DNA from: [Pseudomonas] carboxydohydrogena
GTDB lineage: Bacteria; Pseudomonadota; Alphaproteobacteria; Rhizobiales; Xanthobacteraceae
Length of the DNA: 64,000 nucleotides
Assembly: GCF_029030725.1 (NCBI RefSeq)
Contig: NZ_CP113162.1
Span: forward strand, 2,416,501 to 2,480,500
Direction: 5' to 3'
Made by a program: the position numbers and the translations under genes. Below, piece after piece: positions 21,221 through 30,823 of the stretch (positions are counted from its first letter, which is position 1; every line of letters starts with the position of its first letter). The notes below the pieces were generated by a model that saw only the letters and a list, made by a program, of their open reading frames with translations, was not told the DNA's origin and did no database searches.

Positions 21221-22024
21221 CTATTTTTCTGGCAAGCCGCTTGCCGTTTTGCCGCAAGGCGTGGAACCCAGCGCGTTTCCATGCAGCACATGCTCCGCAG
21301 CCGGCGTCGGGCGCCCCTGCCGGTCATTCAGCACAAGCCCCGGCAAAATCCGCAATGGAGCGTGGCTGCCTTTGATCGCCCGCACCAGAACGCGGATCGC
21401 CGCCGCATCCGGCTTCGGATGGACAGCGATCACCTCGACCGCACCGAAGCCACGCTCCAGCGCGCCCAGCACACGATCCAGTTCATCCGCCCGCCAGATC
21501 AATGTCAGACAGCCGCCCGGCTTGAGGATACGGCGCGCGGCCTTGCTCCAGACATCGAGCGTCTCGCCCATATCGAGATGTGCCGTGCGCCTGCCTTCAT
21601 CGGGCGATGCGCGATGGCGATCCGCCGCGTGAAACGGCGGATTCATCATCACATGATCGGCATGGTCCGGCGGCAACCCGGCATCCGCGAACGCGGCGGC
21701 GCTTGCGCCAATGTCGAGCACGATGGCTCGCGCCACGATATCGTTCGCCGCCGCATTGGTTTGCGCGAGATCAACGAGCGTGGAATCGATTTCCACCAGA
21801 GTGAGATCCATGCCTTCGACCCGCCGCGCCAGCGCGAGACCCGCCGCGCCTACACCCGAACCGAACTCCACGATTCGTTCGCCCGCGTGCGCCGGGACGG
21901 CTGCGGCCAGCAGGATCGCATCGTGGCCCGCGCGATGACCCCGCCGGAACTGGCGCAGCGTGAGCCTCCCCGCGAGGAAGGCATCTTCTGTCAGGTCGTC
22001 AGAATGAGCCGGGTCAGTTCCCAT
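21221..22024 (-). CDS. tRNA1(Val) A37 N6-methyltransferase-like protein (TrmN6 family)
   Basis: This 267-residue SAM-dependent methyltransferase resembles YfiC/TrmN6. It has LRQFRRGHRAGHDAILLAAA at the start, the SAM motif I VEFGSGVGAAGLAL, the acidic motif TLVEID, and the catalytic NPPF (HVMMNPPFHAADR), which indicates methylation of an exocyclic amine on nucleic acid. The substrate is inferred to be tRNA. It overlaps the upstream DUF2007 gene by 11 bases. Confidence 0.83.
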   Translation of the reverse strand: MGTDPAHSDDLTEDAFLAGRLTLRQFRRGHRAGHDAILLAAAVPAHAGERIVEFGSGVGAAGLALARRVEGMDLTLVEIDSTLVDLAQTNAAANDIVARAIVLDIGASAAAFADAGLPPDHADHVMMNPPFHAADRHRASPDEGRRTAHLDMGETLDVWSKAARRILKPGGCLTLIWRADELDRVLGALERGFGAVEVIAVHPKPDAAAIRVLVRAIKGSHAPLRILPGLVLNDRQGRPTPAAEHVLHGNALGSTPCGKTASGLPEK

Positions 22025-22241
22025 CGCGCAATTCGCGTCCCAATCCCGCTTCGGTCAACAGCAGGCGCGCTGCGGCATCGTCGCTTTCATGTACCAGAAT
22101 GCGGCGGGGAATGGCGCCCGCCGAGCCTTCCAGCACGCTCATATTGGCATCCAGCAGGAGGTGCCTGATGTTAGCCCCGTCGAGCAACGCCCCTACCGCC
22201 GACACCATGACCATATCGTTCGTTCTCATCAGCTCGCGCAA
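22014..22241 (-). CDS. DUF2007 domain protein
   Basis: This 75-residue cytosolic protein matches the DUF2007 pattern: MRELMRTNDMVMVSAVGALLDGANI, then VLEGSAGAIPRRILVHESDDAAAR. These are small ferredoxin-like folds sometimes described as putative signal-transducing proteins; the function is unproven. The gene is translationally overlapped with the methyltransferase and divergent from ispB, an arrangement I expect to be common in Rhizobiales. Confidence 0.8.
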   Translation of the reverse strand: MRELMRTNDMVMVSAVGALLDGANIRHLLLDANMSVLEGSAGAIPRRILVHESDDAAARLLLTEAGLGRELRDGN

Positions 22242-22333
22242 TCCTGCTTCCTCCTTGTCGCCGGCCGGGGATGCTCTTGCCGTGGGACGCGGCAGTTTCT
22301 ATTGTCCGGCCAGCCAGAACCTGGAGACCCTGC

Positions 22334-23344
22334 GTGGCAGTTATCGTACCTTTTGAGGGCCATTCCACCCCGTCGATCGATCGCCTTGTCGCGCTTGTGG
22401 CCGACGACATGGCGGGGGTCAACACCACCATTCTGTCGCGAACCGGCTCCGAAGTCACGATGATCCCGGAGGTCGCCAACCACCTGATCTCCTCGGGCGG
22501 CAAGCGGCTGCGCCCGATGCTGACGCTCGCCATGGCGCAGCTCGCCGGCTACACCGGCGACGGTCACATCAAGCTCGCGGCCGCCGTCGAATTCATGCAC
22601 ACCGCGACGCTCCTGCACGACGACGTCGTGGACGAGAGCGAACTGCGGCGCGGCAAACTGTCCGCGCGGATGCTGTGGGGCAACGAGGCCAGCGTTCTGG
22701 TCGGCGACTTCCTGCTCGGCCAGGCGTTCCGCATGATGGTCGAGGTCGGCTCGCTCCGCGCGCTCGACATCCTGTCGTCCGCCGCCGCCACCATCGCCGA
22801 GGGCGAGGTGATGCAGCTTGCGGCCGCCAAGAACACCGCCACCACCGAGGACGAATATCTCGCCGTGATCCGTGGCAAGACCGCCGAACTGTTTGCGGCG
22901 GCGAGCGAAGTCGGACCCGTGATCGCCAACCGGCCGAAAGCGGAGCAGACCGCGTCGCGTTCGTTCGGCATGAATCTCGGCATCGCGTTTCAGTTGATCG
23001 ACGATGTGCTCGACTACGGCGGCAAGGCCGCGAAACTCGGCAAGAATGTCGGCGACGATTTCCGCGAAGGCAAGATCACCCTGCCCGTGGTGCTGGCGTT
23101 CCGGCGCGGCAACGATGTCGAACGCGATTTCTGGATCAGGACTCTGGAGCGCGGCGAGGTCGCCGATTCCGATCTCGATCATGCCATCGGCCTGATGACC
23201 AAGCATCGCGCGCTGGACGACACCATGCAGCGCGCGCAGCACTACGGCGCGATGGCCGTCGATGCGCTGGCGCTGTTTCCGTCATCCCCGATGAAGAGCG
23301 CGCTCGAACAGGTCGTGGCGTTCTGCCTCGCGCGCTCGAACTGA
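22334..23344 (+). CDS. ispB: Octaprenyl/polyprenyl diphosphate synthase
   Basis: This is a trans-long-chain prenyl diphosphate synthase that makes the side chain of ubiquinone. The two Asp-rich motifs are present: LLHDDVVDES (first, DDxxD-type) and LIDDVLDYGG (second), along with GGKRLRPML. GTG 22334 is preferred because GGAGACC lies about 7 bases upstream; the frame extends back to 22271 without a better site. This gives 336 residues, the family length. Chain length (C40, C50) cannot be read by eye. Confidence 0.92.
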   Translation: MAVIVPFEGHSTPSIDRLVALVADDMAGVNTTILSRTGSEVTMIPEVANHLISSGGKRLRPMLTLAMAQLAGYTGDGHIKLAAAVEFMHTATLLHDDVVDESELRRGKLSARMLWGNEASVLVGDFLLGQAFRMMVEVGSLRALDILSSAAATIAEGEVMQLAAAKNTATTEDEYLAVIRGKTAELFAAASEVGPVIANRPKAEQTASRSFGMNLGIAFQLIDDVLDYGGKAAKLGKNVGDDFREGKITLPVVLAFRRGNDVERDFWIRTLERGEVADSDLDHAIGLMTKHRALDDTMQRAQHYGAMAVDALALFPSSPMKSALEQVVAFCLARSN

Positions 23345-23353
23345 TTTAGCCGA

Positions 23354-24235
23354 TCAGCTGAGCGTTCCCGCGTGGACCCACCATTGCGGATGGGCCTGCG
23401 CGATCGTTTGCGCGGCCCTGTCGGCGGCAGCCGCATCGCCGTACAGCGCAAAACAGGTCGCGCCCGACCCGGACATTCGCGCCAGTTGCACGCCTTCGGT
23501 CTCGCGCAACGCCTCCAGCACGTCGCCGATCACCGGTTGAACCCGCAGCGCGGGCGCTTCGAGATCGTTGACGCCGCCCGAGAGCTGAATGATCCAGTCC
23601 GCCGCCGAGGCGCCCGGCCTCGGCAGCGTCACCGCTTCGAGAATCTCACCGACGCCGACGCGCAACTGGCCCGCGCGCAGGCCGAGCGCGGTGAAGACAT
23701 CCTTGGTCGCGACCGCGACGCGCGGGTTGACCATCACGCAGGACAGCGGCGGCAGATCGAGCATGGTCAGGTTTTCACCGACGCCGCCCATGACGCAGGC
23801 ATGCGAGGCGATGCAAACCGGCACGTCCGCCCCCGCGAGACGCGCCGCCTCGAACAGGCGCGCATCGTCGAGGGCGATTCCGTTCGCTTTCGCCAGCAGC
23901 CGCAGCGCCGCCGCCGCATCCGCCGAACCGCCGCCGATTCCGGCCGCCACGGGCAAATGCTTGTCGAGGGTGAAATGGCCAAGCTGCAATCCCTCCACGC
24001 GCTCGGCGAGCAGTCGCGCCGCGCGGATCACCAGATTGTCGCTGGCGTCGCCGCACGCGGCACTTCCCGGCCCGGTGATGGTGAGGCCGAGATCGCCCGG
24101 CTCCAGCGTCAGGCTGTCGGCGCAATCCGCGAACGCGGCGATGCTGTCGAGATCATGGTAGCCGTCCGGGCGGCGGCCCAGAACACGCAGCGTCAGGTTG
24201 ACCTTGGCGCGCGCGATTTCGGTGAGTACAGCCAT
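23354..24235 (-). CDS. ispE: 4-diphosphocytidyl-2-C-methyl-D-erythritol kinase
   Basis: IspE phosphorylates CDP-methylerythritol in the MEP isoprenoid pathway. The 293-residue GHMP kinase has AKVNLTLRVLGRRPDGYHDL at the N-terminus, the glycine-rich ATP loop PVAAGIGGGSADAAAALR, and the C-terminal RMSGSGATCFALY. It converges on ispB; both act in isoprenoid supply, though on opposite strands. Confidence 0.95.
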   Translation of the reverse strand: MAVLTEIARAKVNLTLRVLGRRPDGYHDLDSIAAFADCADSLTLEPGDLGLTITGPGSAACGDASDNLVIRAARLLAERVEGLQLGHFTLDKHLPVAAGIGGGSADAAAALRLLAKANGIALDDARLFEAARLAGADVPVCIASHACVMGGVGENLTMLDLPPLSCVMVNPRVAVATKDVFTALGLRAGQLRVGVGEILEAVTLPRPGASAADWIIQLSGGVNDLEAPALRVQPVIGDVLEALRETEGVQLARMSGSGATCFALYGDAAAADRAAQTIAQAHPQWWVHAGTLS

Positions 24236-24352
24236 GCCCGCCTCTGGTTACGCCCGCGCCCGCCGCAGGCTTTATACGTAAAACCCATACCAAGACGACA
24301 ATGGCCGGGACAACCCCGGCCACTGACAGTTCAAAACTGATCCGGCCAAATA

Positions 24353-26167
24353 CTAGCCGCCCTTGTCGTCTTTCTTCTTCTCAGAGTCGTTGGCGTTAGA
24401 GGCCGCCGCAGGTCCCGCCGGCAAATCCGGAAGGCCGTTTTCGATCTTGGCCTCGATCTTCGGCAGTTCCTCGGCCTCGGGCTTGAGGTCACGCGCATGC
24501 GCCCACTGATACTTCGCCTCCAGCGTCCGGCCGACGCGCCAGTACGCATCACCGAGATGATCATTGATGGTGGGATCTTCCGGCTTCAGATCGATGGCGC
24601 GCTCCAGCGTCTTCACGGCATTGGCGTAGTCGCCGATGCGGAAATACGCCCAGCCGAGCGAGTCCACGATGTAACCATCGTCGGGACGCTGATCGACGGC
24701 ATGACGGATCATCGCCATGCCCTCAGGCAGGTTGATGCCCTGATCGATCCAGGAATAGCCGAGATAGTTCAGCACGTGCGCCTGCTCGGGCTGCAATTCC
24801 AGCGCCTTCTTCAGATCGGCTTCCGCCTTCGGCCACTGTTTGGAGCGCTCCTCGCAGATGCCACGGAAATAATACAGCACCCAGTTGGGCTTGGCCGCAT
24901 CCGACGCATCGATCGCCTTGGTATAGGTGCCGCTGCAATCGGCAAACTTCTTGCGCGCGCGCTCGATGTTGCCGAGCGCCATCAATGCCTCGGTGTCCTT
25001 CGAATCCTCGGCGGTGACCGACTTGAGGATTTTCAGCGCCTCATCGGTGCGATCCACGGAATCGAGGTCCGTCGCCATCTGAATCTGCGCATTGCGCTTC
25101 AGCGGCGAATTCTCGGGCATGCGCTCGTAGATCCTGATCGCGAGTTGCGGCTTCTTCACCGATTCATAAAGATCGGCGAGCGACAGCAGCGCGAGCGGAT
25201 GGTTCGGGTGCAGGTACAGCGCAAGCTGCAAATACACCAGCGCGAGGTCTTCGCCGCCGCGTCGCGTCAGCGACGAGCCGATGCCGTACAGCGCCTCGGC
25301 CGCGCCGGACTGCGGCGTGTCGATCTGCGCGGGCAGCTTCTTGCCGGCCTTCAGCTCCTTCAGCGCATCGACAATCAGGGGATGGCGCGGCACCTTCTTG
25401 TCGAAGGTCTCGAACAATTGCGCCGCCTCGGCTTCCTTCTTGTTGCGCGACATCCAGCGGCCATAGGCATCGACGATCCGCAACGCGGTGTCATCAAGCT
25501 TGTAGGCCGCCTCGAAACGGGCGCCCGCATCCTTTTGCCGGTTGGCGAGCTCGTCGATCAGACCGGCGTGGAGATTCTTGAAGATCGGATACCATTCCGG
25601 CCCGGTGAGCTTGTCGATATTGGCAAGCGCGGCGGAGGTGTTGCCTGCGCCCTGCATCGCATAGCTCGACAGCAGCGTCGCGACGAGATCGGTGATCGGA
25701 CCGCGCACCGACTGATTGAAATTCTGCTGCGCCGCCGAGTACCGTTTCAGCTTGAGGGCGTGAACGCCCTCAACCAGCCGCGCCACGCGATTGGTCTTGT
25801 CGGCCGCGAGAATCTTGCCTGCGAGCTTGACGGCCTCATCCATCTCGCCATCGGCGACGGAGGAGATGAAGGCGCGATCCAGCAGGTCGGCATTCTTCGG
25901 ATCGGAACGAAGCGCCGCACGGTAGAATGACGCGGCGACGCCCGCGTCGCGATCCGCGCTGGCATGGCGGGCGGCGAGATAGCTGCCCGCCGGACTCAAT
26001 CCCTGCAAATCGCGCGCGGTCGGATAAGCGGACAATCCGTTATCGATCGTGGGTGTGGTTTCGGCAAAGGCGGATGCAACCGGCGCGACGATCATCGCAG
26101 CCGCCATCGCGGCAGCAAGCGCCACGCGAGAAGAACGAGTTGGGAAATTCACGCGCACCGTCTCCAT
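24353..26167 (-). CDS. Exported tetratricopeptide-repeat protein
   Basis: After a signal peptide (ALAAAMAAAMIVAPVASAFAE) this approximately 600-residue protein is a continuous array of TPR-like helices: AASFYRAALRSDPKNADLLDRA, then repeated units such as ALVYLQLALYLHPNHPLALLSLADLYE, and near the end NYLGYSWIDQGINL, ALELQPEQAHVLNYLG and AIDLKPEDPTINDHLGDAYW. It is likely a periplasmic or envelope scaffold. The ATG at 26167 is listed; a GTG at 26152 with GGAG about 9 bases upstream is an equally good start and gives a shorter signal peptide. The tail is Lys/Asp-rich. Confidence 0.82.
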   Translation of the reverse strand: METVRVNFPTRSSRVALAAAMAAAMIVAPVASAFAETTPTIDNGLSAYPTARDLQGLSPAGSYLAARHASADRDAGVAASFYRAALRSDPKNADLLDRAFISSVADGEMDEAVKLAGKILAADKTNRVARLVEGVHALKLKRYSAAQQNFNQSVRGPITDLVATLLSSYAMQGAGNTSAALANIDKLTGPEWYPIFKNLHAGLIDELANRQKDAGARFEAAYKLDDTALRIVDAYGRWMSRNKKEAEAAQLFETFDKKVPRHPLIVDALKELKAGKKLPAQIDTPQSGAAEALYGIGSSLTRRGGEDLALVYLQLALYLHPNHPLALLSLADLYESVKKPQLAIRIYERMPENSPLKRNAQIQMATDLDSVDRTDEALKILKSVTAEDSKDTEALMALGNIERARKKFADCSGTYTKAIDASDAAKPNWVLYYFRGICEERSKQWPKAEADLKKALELQPEQAHVLNYLGYSWIDQGINLPEGMAMIRHAVDQRPDDGYIVDSLGWAYFRIGDYANAVKTLERAIDLKPEDPTINDHLGDAYWRVGRTLEAKYQWAHARDLKPEAEELPKIEAKIENGLPDLPAGPAAASNANDSEKKKDDKGG

Positions 26168-26344
26168 CAGATGGATTGAAAACGCCAGACCGCCCGGGCG
26201 GCTCAGGGCAGCGCACAATGGCCCGTTTGCCTCCCATCCGCAAGGATTCCGACCGTTTCTTTCAAGCGTTCCGGCAAACATGGCCGCATCGTGGCCAAAT
26301 GACGAACCCCTGCCTTGCCTGCGAATAAGCAGGATCGCCCGCCG

Positions 26345-27079
26345 TCAGAAGTTCTTGATCAGGAGCGTCACCCCGGAAATCACCAGGGTCAGGTAGACAA
26401 GGGTCAGCAGACTCTCGCTCTTCAATCTGTCGTGAAGATAATGGCCGAGTTTCACCCCCGCGAAGCAGAACGGCAACGCCATCAACCACCATAGCCAGAT
26501 ATGGGTGTTGTCATAGAGGCCACCGATTCCGAAAGCGCCAATTCGGAAAATCGCGGTGAGCAGAATCAATCCCAGAATTGTCGCACGCAACTCGCTCTTG
26601 TCGAAGATGCGGCCCGAGAGATAGGCGACATAGATCGGGCCGCCGGTTCCGAAGGTTGCGGACAGCGCGCCCGCGAGCAGGCCGAGCGGCACGGCGACAA
26701 ACTTGTTCAGCTTCCCTGCGTGCTGCTTCGTCGCCAAGCGATAAAGGCCGTAAGCGGTGATGAGCACGCCAAGCGTGAGCAGCAGAATTCGCTCGGGAAG
26801 CAGCACCAGCATGGTCGCGCCGCCGATCATGCCGATGATCGTGGTCGGCAACAGCGCGATCAGTTCCTTGTAGTTCGCCTGTTTGCGAAACTTGGTCATG
26901 TTCCAGACCACGAACACGGTATCGAGCAGCGCCACCAGGGGAACGAAGAATTTCAGCGAGGCGACCATGGCCAGGAACGGCATCGCGATCATGCTCTGGC
27001 CGAATCCGGTGATGCCGAACAGCGTATAGGCGCCGAACAGGATGAAGGCGGTGAGCCCGAAGGAAACCAAATCGTGCAT
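26345..27079 (-). CDS. TauE/SafE family sulfite-exporter-type permease
   Basis: This 244-residue inner-membrane protein has about seven or eight hydrophobic segments and the paired-domain layout of the TauE/SafE (DUF81) family: GITGFGQSMIAMPFLAMV near the N-terminus and GLLAGALSATFGTGGPIYVAYLSG in the second half. The family moves sulfite, sulfoacetate or other organic anions; the substrate here is unknown. It stands between the TPR gene and ETF-QO, all on the minus strand, with 35 bases to the latter's stop. Confidence 0.87.
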   Translation of the reverse strand: MHDLVSFGLTAFILFGAYTLFGITGFGQSMIAMPFLAMVASLKFFVPLVALLDTVFVVWNMTKFRKQANYKELIALLPTTIIGMIGGATMLVLLPERILLLTLGVLITAYGLYRLATKQHAGKLNKFVAVPLGLLAGALSATFGTGGPIYVAYLSGRIFDKSELRATILGLILLTAIFRIGAFGIGGLYDNTHIWLWWLMALPFCFAGVKLGHYLHDRLKSESLLTLVYLTLVISGVTLLIKNF

Positions 27080-27114
27080 TTCAGCTCATACCGCCCTGTA
27101 CAATCGCCAGCCGT

Positions 27115-28773
27115 TCACATGCCTTGGTAGTTCGGTCCGCCGCCGCCTTCCGGCGGCACCCAGACGATATTGGCGTTCGGATCCTTGATGTCGCAGGTCT
27201 TGCAGTGGACGCAGTTCTGCGCGTTGATCTGAAAGCGCGGGCCGTCCGTCTCATCGAGCCATTCGTAGACGCCCGCGGGGCAATAGCGATTCGAGGGCCC
27301 GGCGAACACATCGTGCTCGGACGATTTCTGCAACGCCATGTTCAGCACCTTGAGATGGACCGGCTGATCCTCCTCGTGATTGGTGTTGGACAGAAACACC
27401 GAGGACAACCTGTCGAACGTCACCTGCCCGTCGGGCTTGCATGCCGCGCGCGGCTTGTAGTCGCCTGCCGGATGCAGGCTCGCGGCATCGGTCTTGCCGT
27501 GGCTCAGCGTGCCGAACAGCGAAAGGCCGAGCAGCGTCTGCATCCACATATCGAGGCCGCCCAGCATGACGCCGAGCACGGTGCCGAATTTCGACCACAG
27601 CGGCTTGACGTTGCGCACGCGGTTGAGATCGCGCCCGACCGATGACAGCCGCCAGCCGCTCTCATATTGCACAAGCTCGTCGTTCGCCCGGCCTTCCGCC
27701 AGCGCGTCCGTGACATGCTCCGCGGCAATCATGCCGCTGCGCATCGCGTTATGGACGCCCTTGATGCGCGGCACGTTGACGAATCCCGCGGCGCAGCCGA
27801 TCAGCGCGCCACCGGCGAAGGTCAGCCGCGGCACGGACTGAAACCCGCCCTCGGTGATCGCGCGCGCGCCGTAAGACAGCCGCTTGCCGCCTTCGAGCGT
27901 GGGACGGATCGACGGATGGGTCTTGAAGCGCTGGAATTCCTCGAACGGCGACAGATACGGATCGTCGTAATTGAGATGAACGACGAAGCCGATGGCGGCG
28001 AGATTCTCGCCATAGTGATAGAGAAACGATCCGCCGCCGGTCTTGTTGCCGAGCGGCCAGCCGAACGAATGGCGCACAAGGCCGGGGCGATGCTTCGCCT
28101 TGTCGATCTGCCAGACTTCCTTGAGCCCGATGCCGAATTTCGGCGGCTCGCTGCTGCTGTCCAGCGCGTAGCGGGCGATCAGTTGCCTGGTCAGGCTGCC
28201 GCGCGCGCCTTCCGCGAACAGGGTGTACTTGCCGAGCAATTCCATGCCGCGCGTGAATGAAGCCTTGTGCGAGCCGTCGCGCGCCACGCCCATGTCGCCG
28301 GTGGCGACGCCGCGCACTTCGTTATGCTCGCCATAGACGATCTCGGTCGCGGCAAACCCCGGATAGATTTCCACGCCGAGCGCTTCGGCGCGCGTGCCGA
28401 GCCAGCGGCACAAATCGCCGAGCGAGCCGATGTAACAATGATGATTGTTCATCAGCGGCGGCATCAGGATATTCGGCAGCCTGATTTCGCCACCGGCCGT
28501 CATCCAGGCGAAGCGGTCTTCGCTGACGCGGGTTTTCAGCGGGCAGTCGTCTTCGTCGCGCCATTCGGGAATGAGGTCGTCGAGTCCCGCCGGATCGATC
28601 ACCGCGCCGGACAGGATGTGCGCGCCGACCTCGGAGCCTTTTTCAATCACCACCACGCTGAGCGCGGGCTCGATCTGCTTGAGACGGATCGCGGCGCTGA
28701 GCCCTGCGGGGCCCGCGCCGACGATGACGACATCAAACTCCATGGAGTCGCGGGGCTGCGGCTCATCGTTCAT
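27115..28773 (-). CDS. Electron transfer flavoprotein-ubiquinone oxidoreductase
   Basis: ETF-QO passes electrons from electron-transfer flavoprotein to ubiquinone at the inner membrane, draining acyl-CoA and amino-acid dehydrogenases. The 552-residue protein begins with the FAD fold VVIVGAGPAGLSAAIRL, carries a hydrophobic membrane-contact region, and ends with a [4Fe-4S] site (YCPAGVYE, NCVHCKTCDIKDP). ATG 28773 gives the typical length. The open frame reaches back to 28911 but lacks family sequence there. The gene is divergent from UDG. Confidence 0.93.
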   Translation of the reverse strand: MNDEPQPRDSMEFDVVIVGAGPAGLSAAIRLKQIEPALSVVVIEKGSEVGAHILSGAVIDPAGLDDLIPEWRDEDDCPLKTRVSEDRFAWMTAGGEIRLPNILMPPLMNNHHCYIGSLGDLCRWLGTRAEALGVEIYPGFAATEIVYGEHNEVRGVATGDMGVARDGSHKASFTRGMELLGKYTLFAEGARGSLTRQLIARYALDSSSEPPKFGIGLKEVWQIDKAKHRPGLVRHSFGWPLGNKTGGGSFLYHYGENLAAIGFVVHLNYDDPYLSPFEEFQRFKTHPSIRPTLEGGKRLSYGARAITEGGFQSVPRLTFAGGALIGCAAGFVNVPRIKGVHNAMRSGMIAAEHVTDALAEGRANDELVQYESGWRLSSVGRDLNRVRNVKPLWSKFGTVLGVMLGGLDMWMQTLLGLSLFGTLSHGKTDAASLHPAGDYKPRAACKPDGQVTFDRLSSVFLSNTNHEEDQPVHLKVLNMALQKSSEHDVFAGPSNRYCPAGVYEWLDETDGPRFQINAQNCVHCKTCDIKDPNANIVWVPPEGGGGPNYQGM

Positions 28774-28954
28774 GTGGGGCTCGGCTGATCCTGCGGGCAA
28801 GCTGGGATGGAATAGGTCTAAAAAGCCTTGGACGATTTTCGCAAACAGGACAACCCCGCTGAAAATCATGGGACCTGTGCGCACGTCATGGACCGCCAGG
28901 TGAAACGGCAAATAGGGACTCTTCTTCCCGCGACAGACGTTTTACACTGGCCCC

Positions 28955-29773
28955 ATGATCTCAGAGCGCCCCCCGACCCCGCATGAATTGCTGGCTTTCT
29001 ATCTGGAAGCCGGGGTCGATTGCGCGCTGGCCGAGGAGCCATCCGACCGCCTGTCCGAGGTCGAGGCGGAATTTGTACCCGCGCCACAACGTATCGCACC
29101 CTTGACGACGGTGCCCGCCGCCTTTCCCGCAACGCCGCAGCCGGACCTCGCGCCCGCGCCCGATGCCGCCATCGAATCAGCCCGCGAGCTTGCCCCGAAG
29201 GCGAAGACGCTGGACGAACTGCGCGGCCTGCTCGAACAGTTCGACGGCTGCGCGCTGAAGGCCACCGCGACGAAACTGGTATTCGGCGACGGCAATCCGC
29301 AGGCCCGCATCATGTTCGTCGGCGAAGCGCCCGGCCGTGACGAAGACTTGCAAGGCATTCCCTTCATCGGCCGTTCTGGCAAGCTGCTCGATCTGATGCT
29401 GGCGGCCATCGGGCTCGACCGCACCAAAGCCTATATCGCCAACGTCATTCCATGGCGGCCACCGGGCAACCGCGATCCCTCCCCGCACGAGACGCAGATG
29501 TGCCTGCCCTTCATCAAGCGGCAGATCGAACTGGTCGATCCGGACATCGTGGTGTGTCTCGGCAAGCCGTCGTCGCAGGCGGTGCTCGACCTCAAGGACG
29601 GCATCATGAGGACGCGCGGCCGCTGGTTCGACTACGACACAGGCTCCCGCACCATCCGCGCGATGGCGACTTTCCATCCGGCCTATCTGCTGCGCCAGCC
29701 GATCTACAAGCGGATGACGTGGCAGGACCTGCGCACGATCCAGGCCGCGCTGGCGGCAGCCACGAAAACTTAA
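28955..29773 (+). CDS. Family 4-type uracil-DNA glycosylase
   Basis: This 272-residue protein has the uracil-DNA glycosylase motifs [16 protein letters not shown] near residue 122, [30 protein letters not shown], and the C-terminal [12 protein letters not shown] with the active-site His. It removes uracil from DNA. The first 85 residues are a Pro/Ala-rich extension. The four Cys ligands known for thermophile family-4 enzymes are not all present: CALK has one Cys where CxxC is usual, and PWRPP has Trp where KCRPP has Cys. It is followed within 10 bases by the convergent AraC gene. Confidence 0.86.
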   Translation: MISERPPTPHELLAFYLEAGVDCALAEEPSDRLSEVEAEFVPAPQRIAPLTTVPAAFPATPQPDLAPAPDAAIESARELAPKAKTLDELRGLLEQFDGCALKATATKLVFGDGNPQARIMFVGEAPGRDEDLQGIPFIGRSGKLLDLMLAAIGLDRTKAYIANVIPWRPPGNRDPSPHETQMCLPFIKRQIELVDPDIVVCLGKPSSQAVLDLKDGIMRTRGRWFDYDTGSRTIRAMATFHPAYLLRQPIYKRMTWQDLRTIQAALAAATKT

Positions 29774-29781
29774 ACCCCGCC

Positions 29782-30666
29782 TCAGGCGATCGTCCGCATC
29801 ACCGCCACGTCGCGGCGCGGCGGCGCGCCGAACATGCGGGCATATTCGCGGCTGAACTGCGAGGGACTTTCATAACCGACGCGATAGGCCGCTGTCGTCG
29901 CGGTCACCGCATCGGCGAGCATCAGCCGCCGCGCTTCCAGCAACCGCAATTGCTTCTGGTATTGCAGCGGCGTCAGCAAGGTCAGCACCTTGAAGTGCTG
30001 GTGGAACGAGGACGGACTCATCTTCGCGGCGGCGGCCAGTTCGTCGACAGAGATCGAACGCGCGAGATTCTCGCGTAACAGATGGATCGCCCTGCTCAAC
30101 CGTTCCGTGTGACTGTCGGGCGTCGCAAGACGGCTGATGCTCGCTCCATGAGGCCCGCTCAGCAGCCAGAAATAAATCTCGCGCATCGCGGATTTCGCCA
30201 GCACCGGAATCGCTCCAGGCATATCGAGCAGATTGACGAGCCGCAGCACGCTGTCGGCCAGCGCACCTTGAATATCATGCACCAGCAATGCCGGACCACG
30301 CCTCGCAGGCTTCGGCGGATCGTTGAATTCCTCAAGCACCTCGCCGAGCAGCCGCAGATCGAATTCGAGGATCAGTCCGAGATAAGGCACGGCCTTGCTC
30401 GCGCGGGTGATGCCGCTGCGGATCGGCATCTCCGCCGTCACCACCAGCGCCTGCATGTCCTGATAAGCGATGGCGTCTCCGTCGAGCAGCGTCCGCTTGG
30501 CCCCCTGCGCGACGACGCACAAAGCCGGTTTGTAGAGAACCGGATGCGGCAGCGTTTCCGTGGTGGACCGTGTGAGGATCAGTTCATTGATGGCGGTCTC
30601 GAAGAAACCGTCCTCGTGACTGACCGCATCGATGTGGCGGGCGATGCTCTGCTGGAGCGGGGTCAT
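29782..30666 (-). CDS. AraC family transcriptional regulator
   Basis: The 294-residue protein has an AraC_N-type (PF06719) sensor domain (residues about 20-180, with PVLYKPALCVVAQGAKRTLL) and a C-terminal pair of helix-turn-helix motifs (SVDELAAAAKMSPSSFHQHFK and TTAAYRVGYESPSQFSREYARMFG). ATG 30666 is chosen because AAGG lies 5 bases upstream. It is transcribed divergently from the SDR gene and probably controls it, as YqhC-like regulators control nearby reductases. Confidence 0.88.
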   Translation of the reverse strand: MTPLQQSIARHIDAVSHEDGFFETAINELILTRSTTETLPHPVLYKPALCVVAQGAKRTLLDGDAIAYQDMQALVVTAEMPIRSGITRASKAVPYLGLILEFDLRLLGEVLEEFNDPPKPARRGPALLVHDIQGALADSVLRLVNLLDMPGAIPVLAKSAMREIYFWLLSGPHGASISRLATPDSHTERLSRAIHLLRENLARSISVDELAAAAKMSPSSFHQHFKVLTLLTPLQYQKQLRLLEARRLMLADAVTATTAAYRVGYESPSQFSREYARMFGAPPRRDVAVMRTIA

Positions 30667-30682
30667 GAATGCCTTCCCTGTA

Positions 30683-30718
30683 TGCCGCGCAAGATAGGCG
30701 GCCTTGATTGCCGCGCAA
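30683..30718. promoter_or_regulatory. 10-bp direct repeats in the araC-SDR intergenic region
   Basis: TGCCGCGCAA occurs at 30683-30692 and again at 30709-30718, a period of 26 bases. AraC-family regulators often bind direct repeats, and these lie between the divergent AraC and SDR genes. The repeats are exact; binding is inferred. Confidence 0.4.
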
Positions 30719-30823
30719 AGTGGATTTGGAGGATCAGGCAATAAACCCGGAGGCCCGGATATTTCGCCGGTGAGGCATGGGCGGCTAGATGGCGGCCATC
30801 CAATGCTTCGTCAGGAGAGACCG

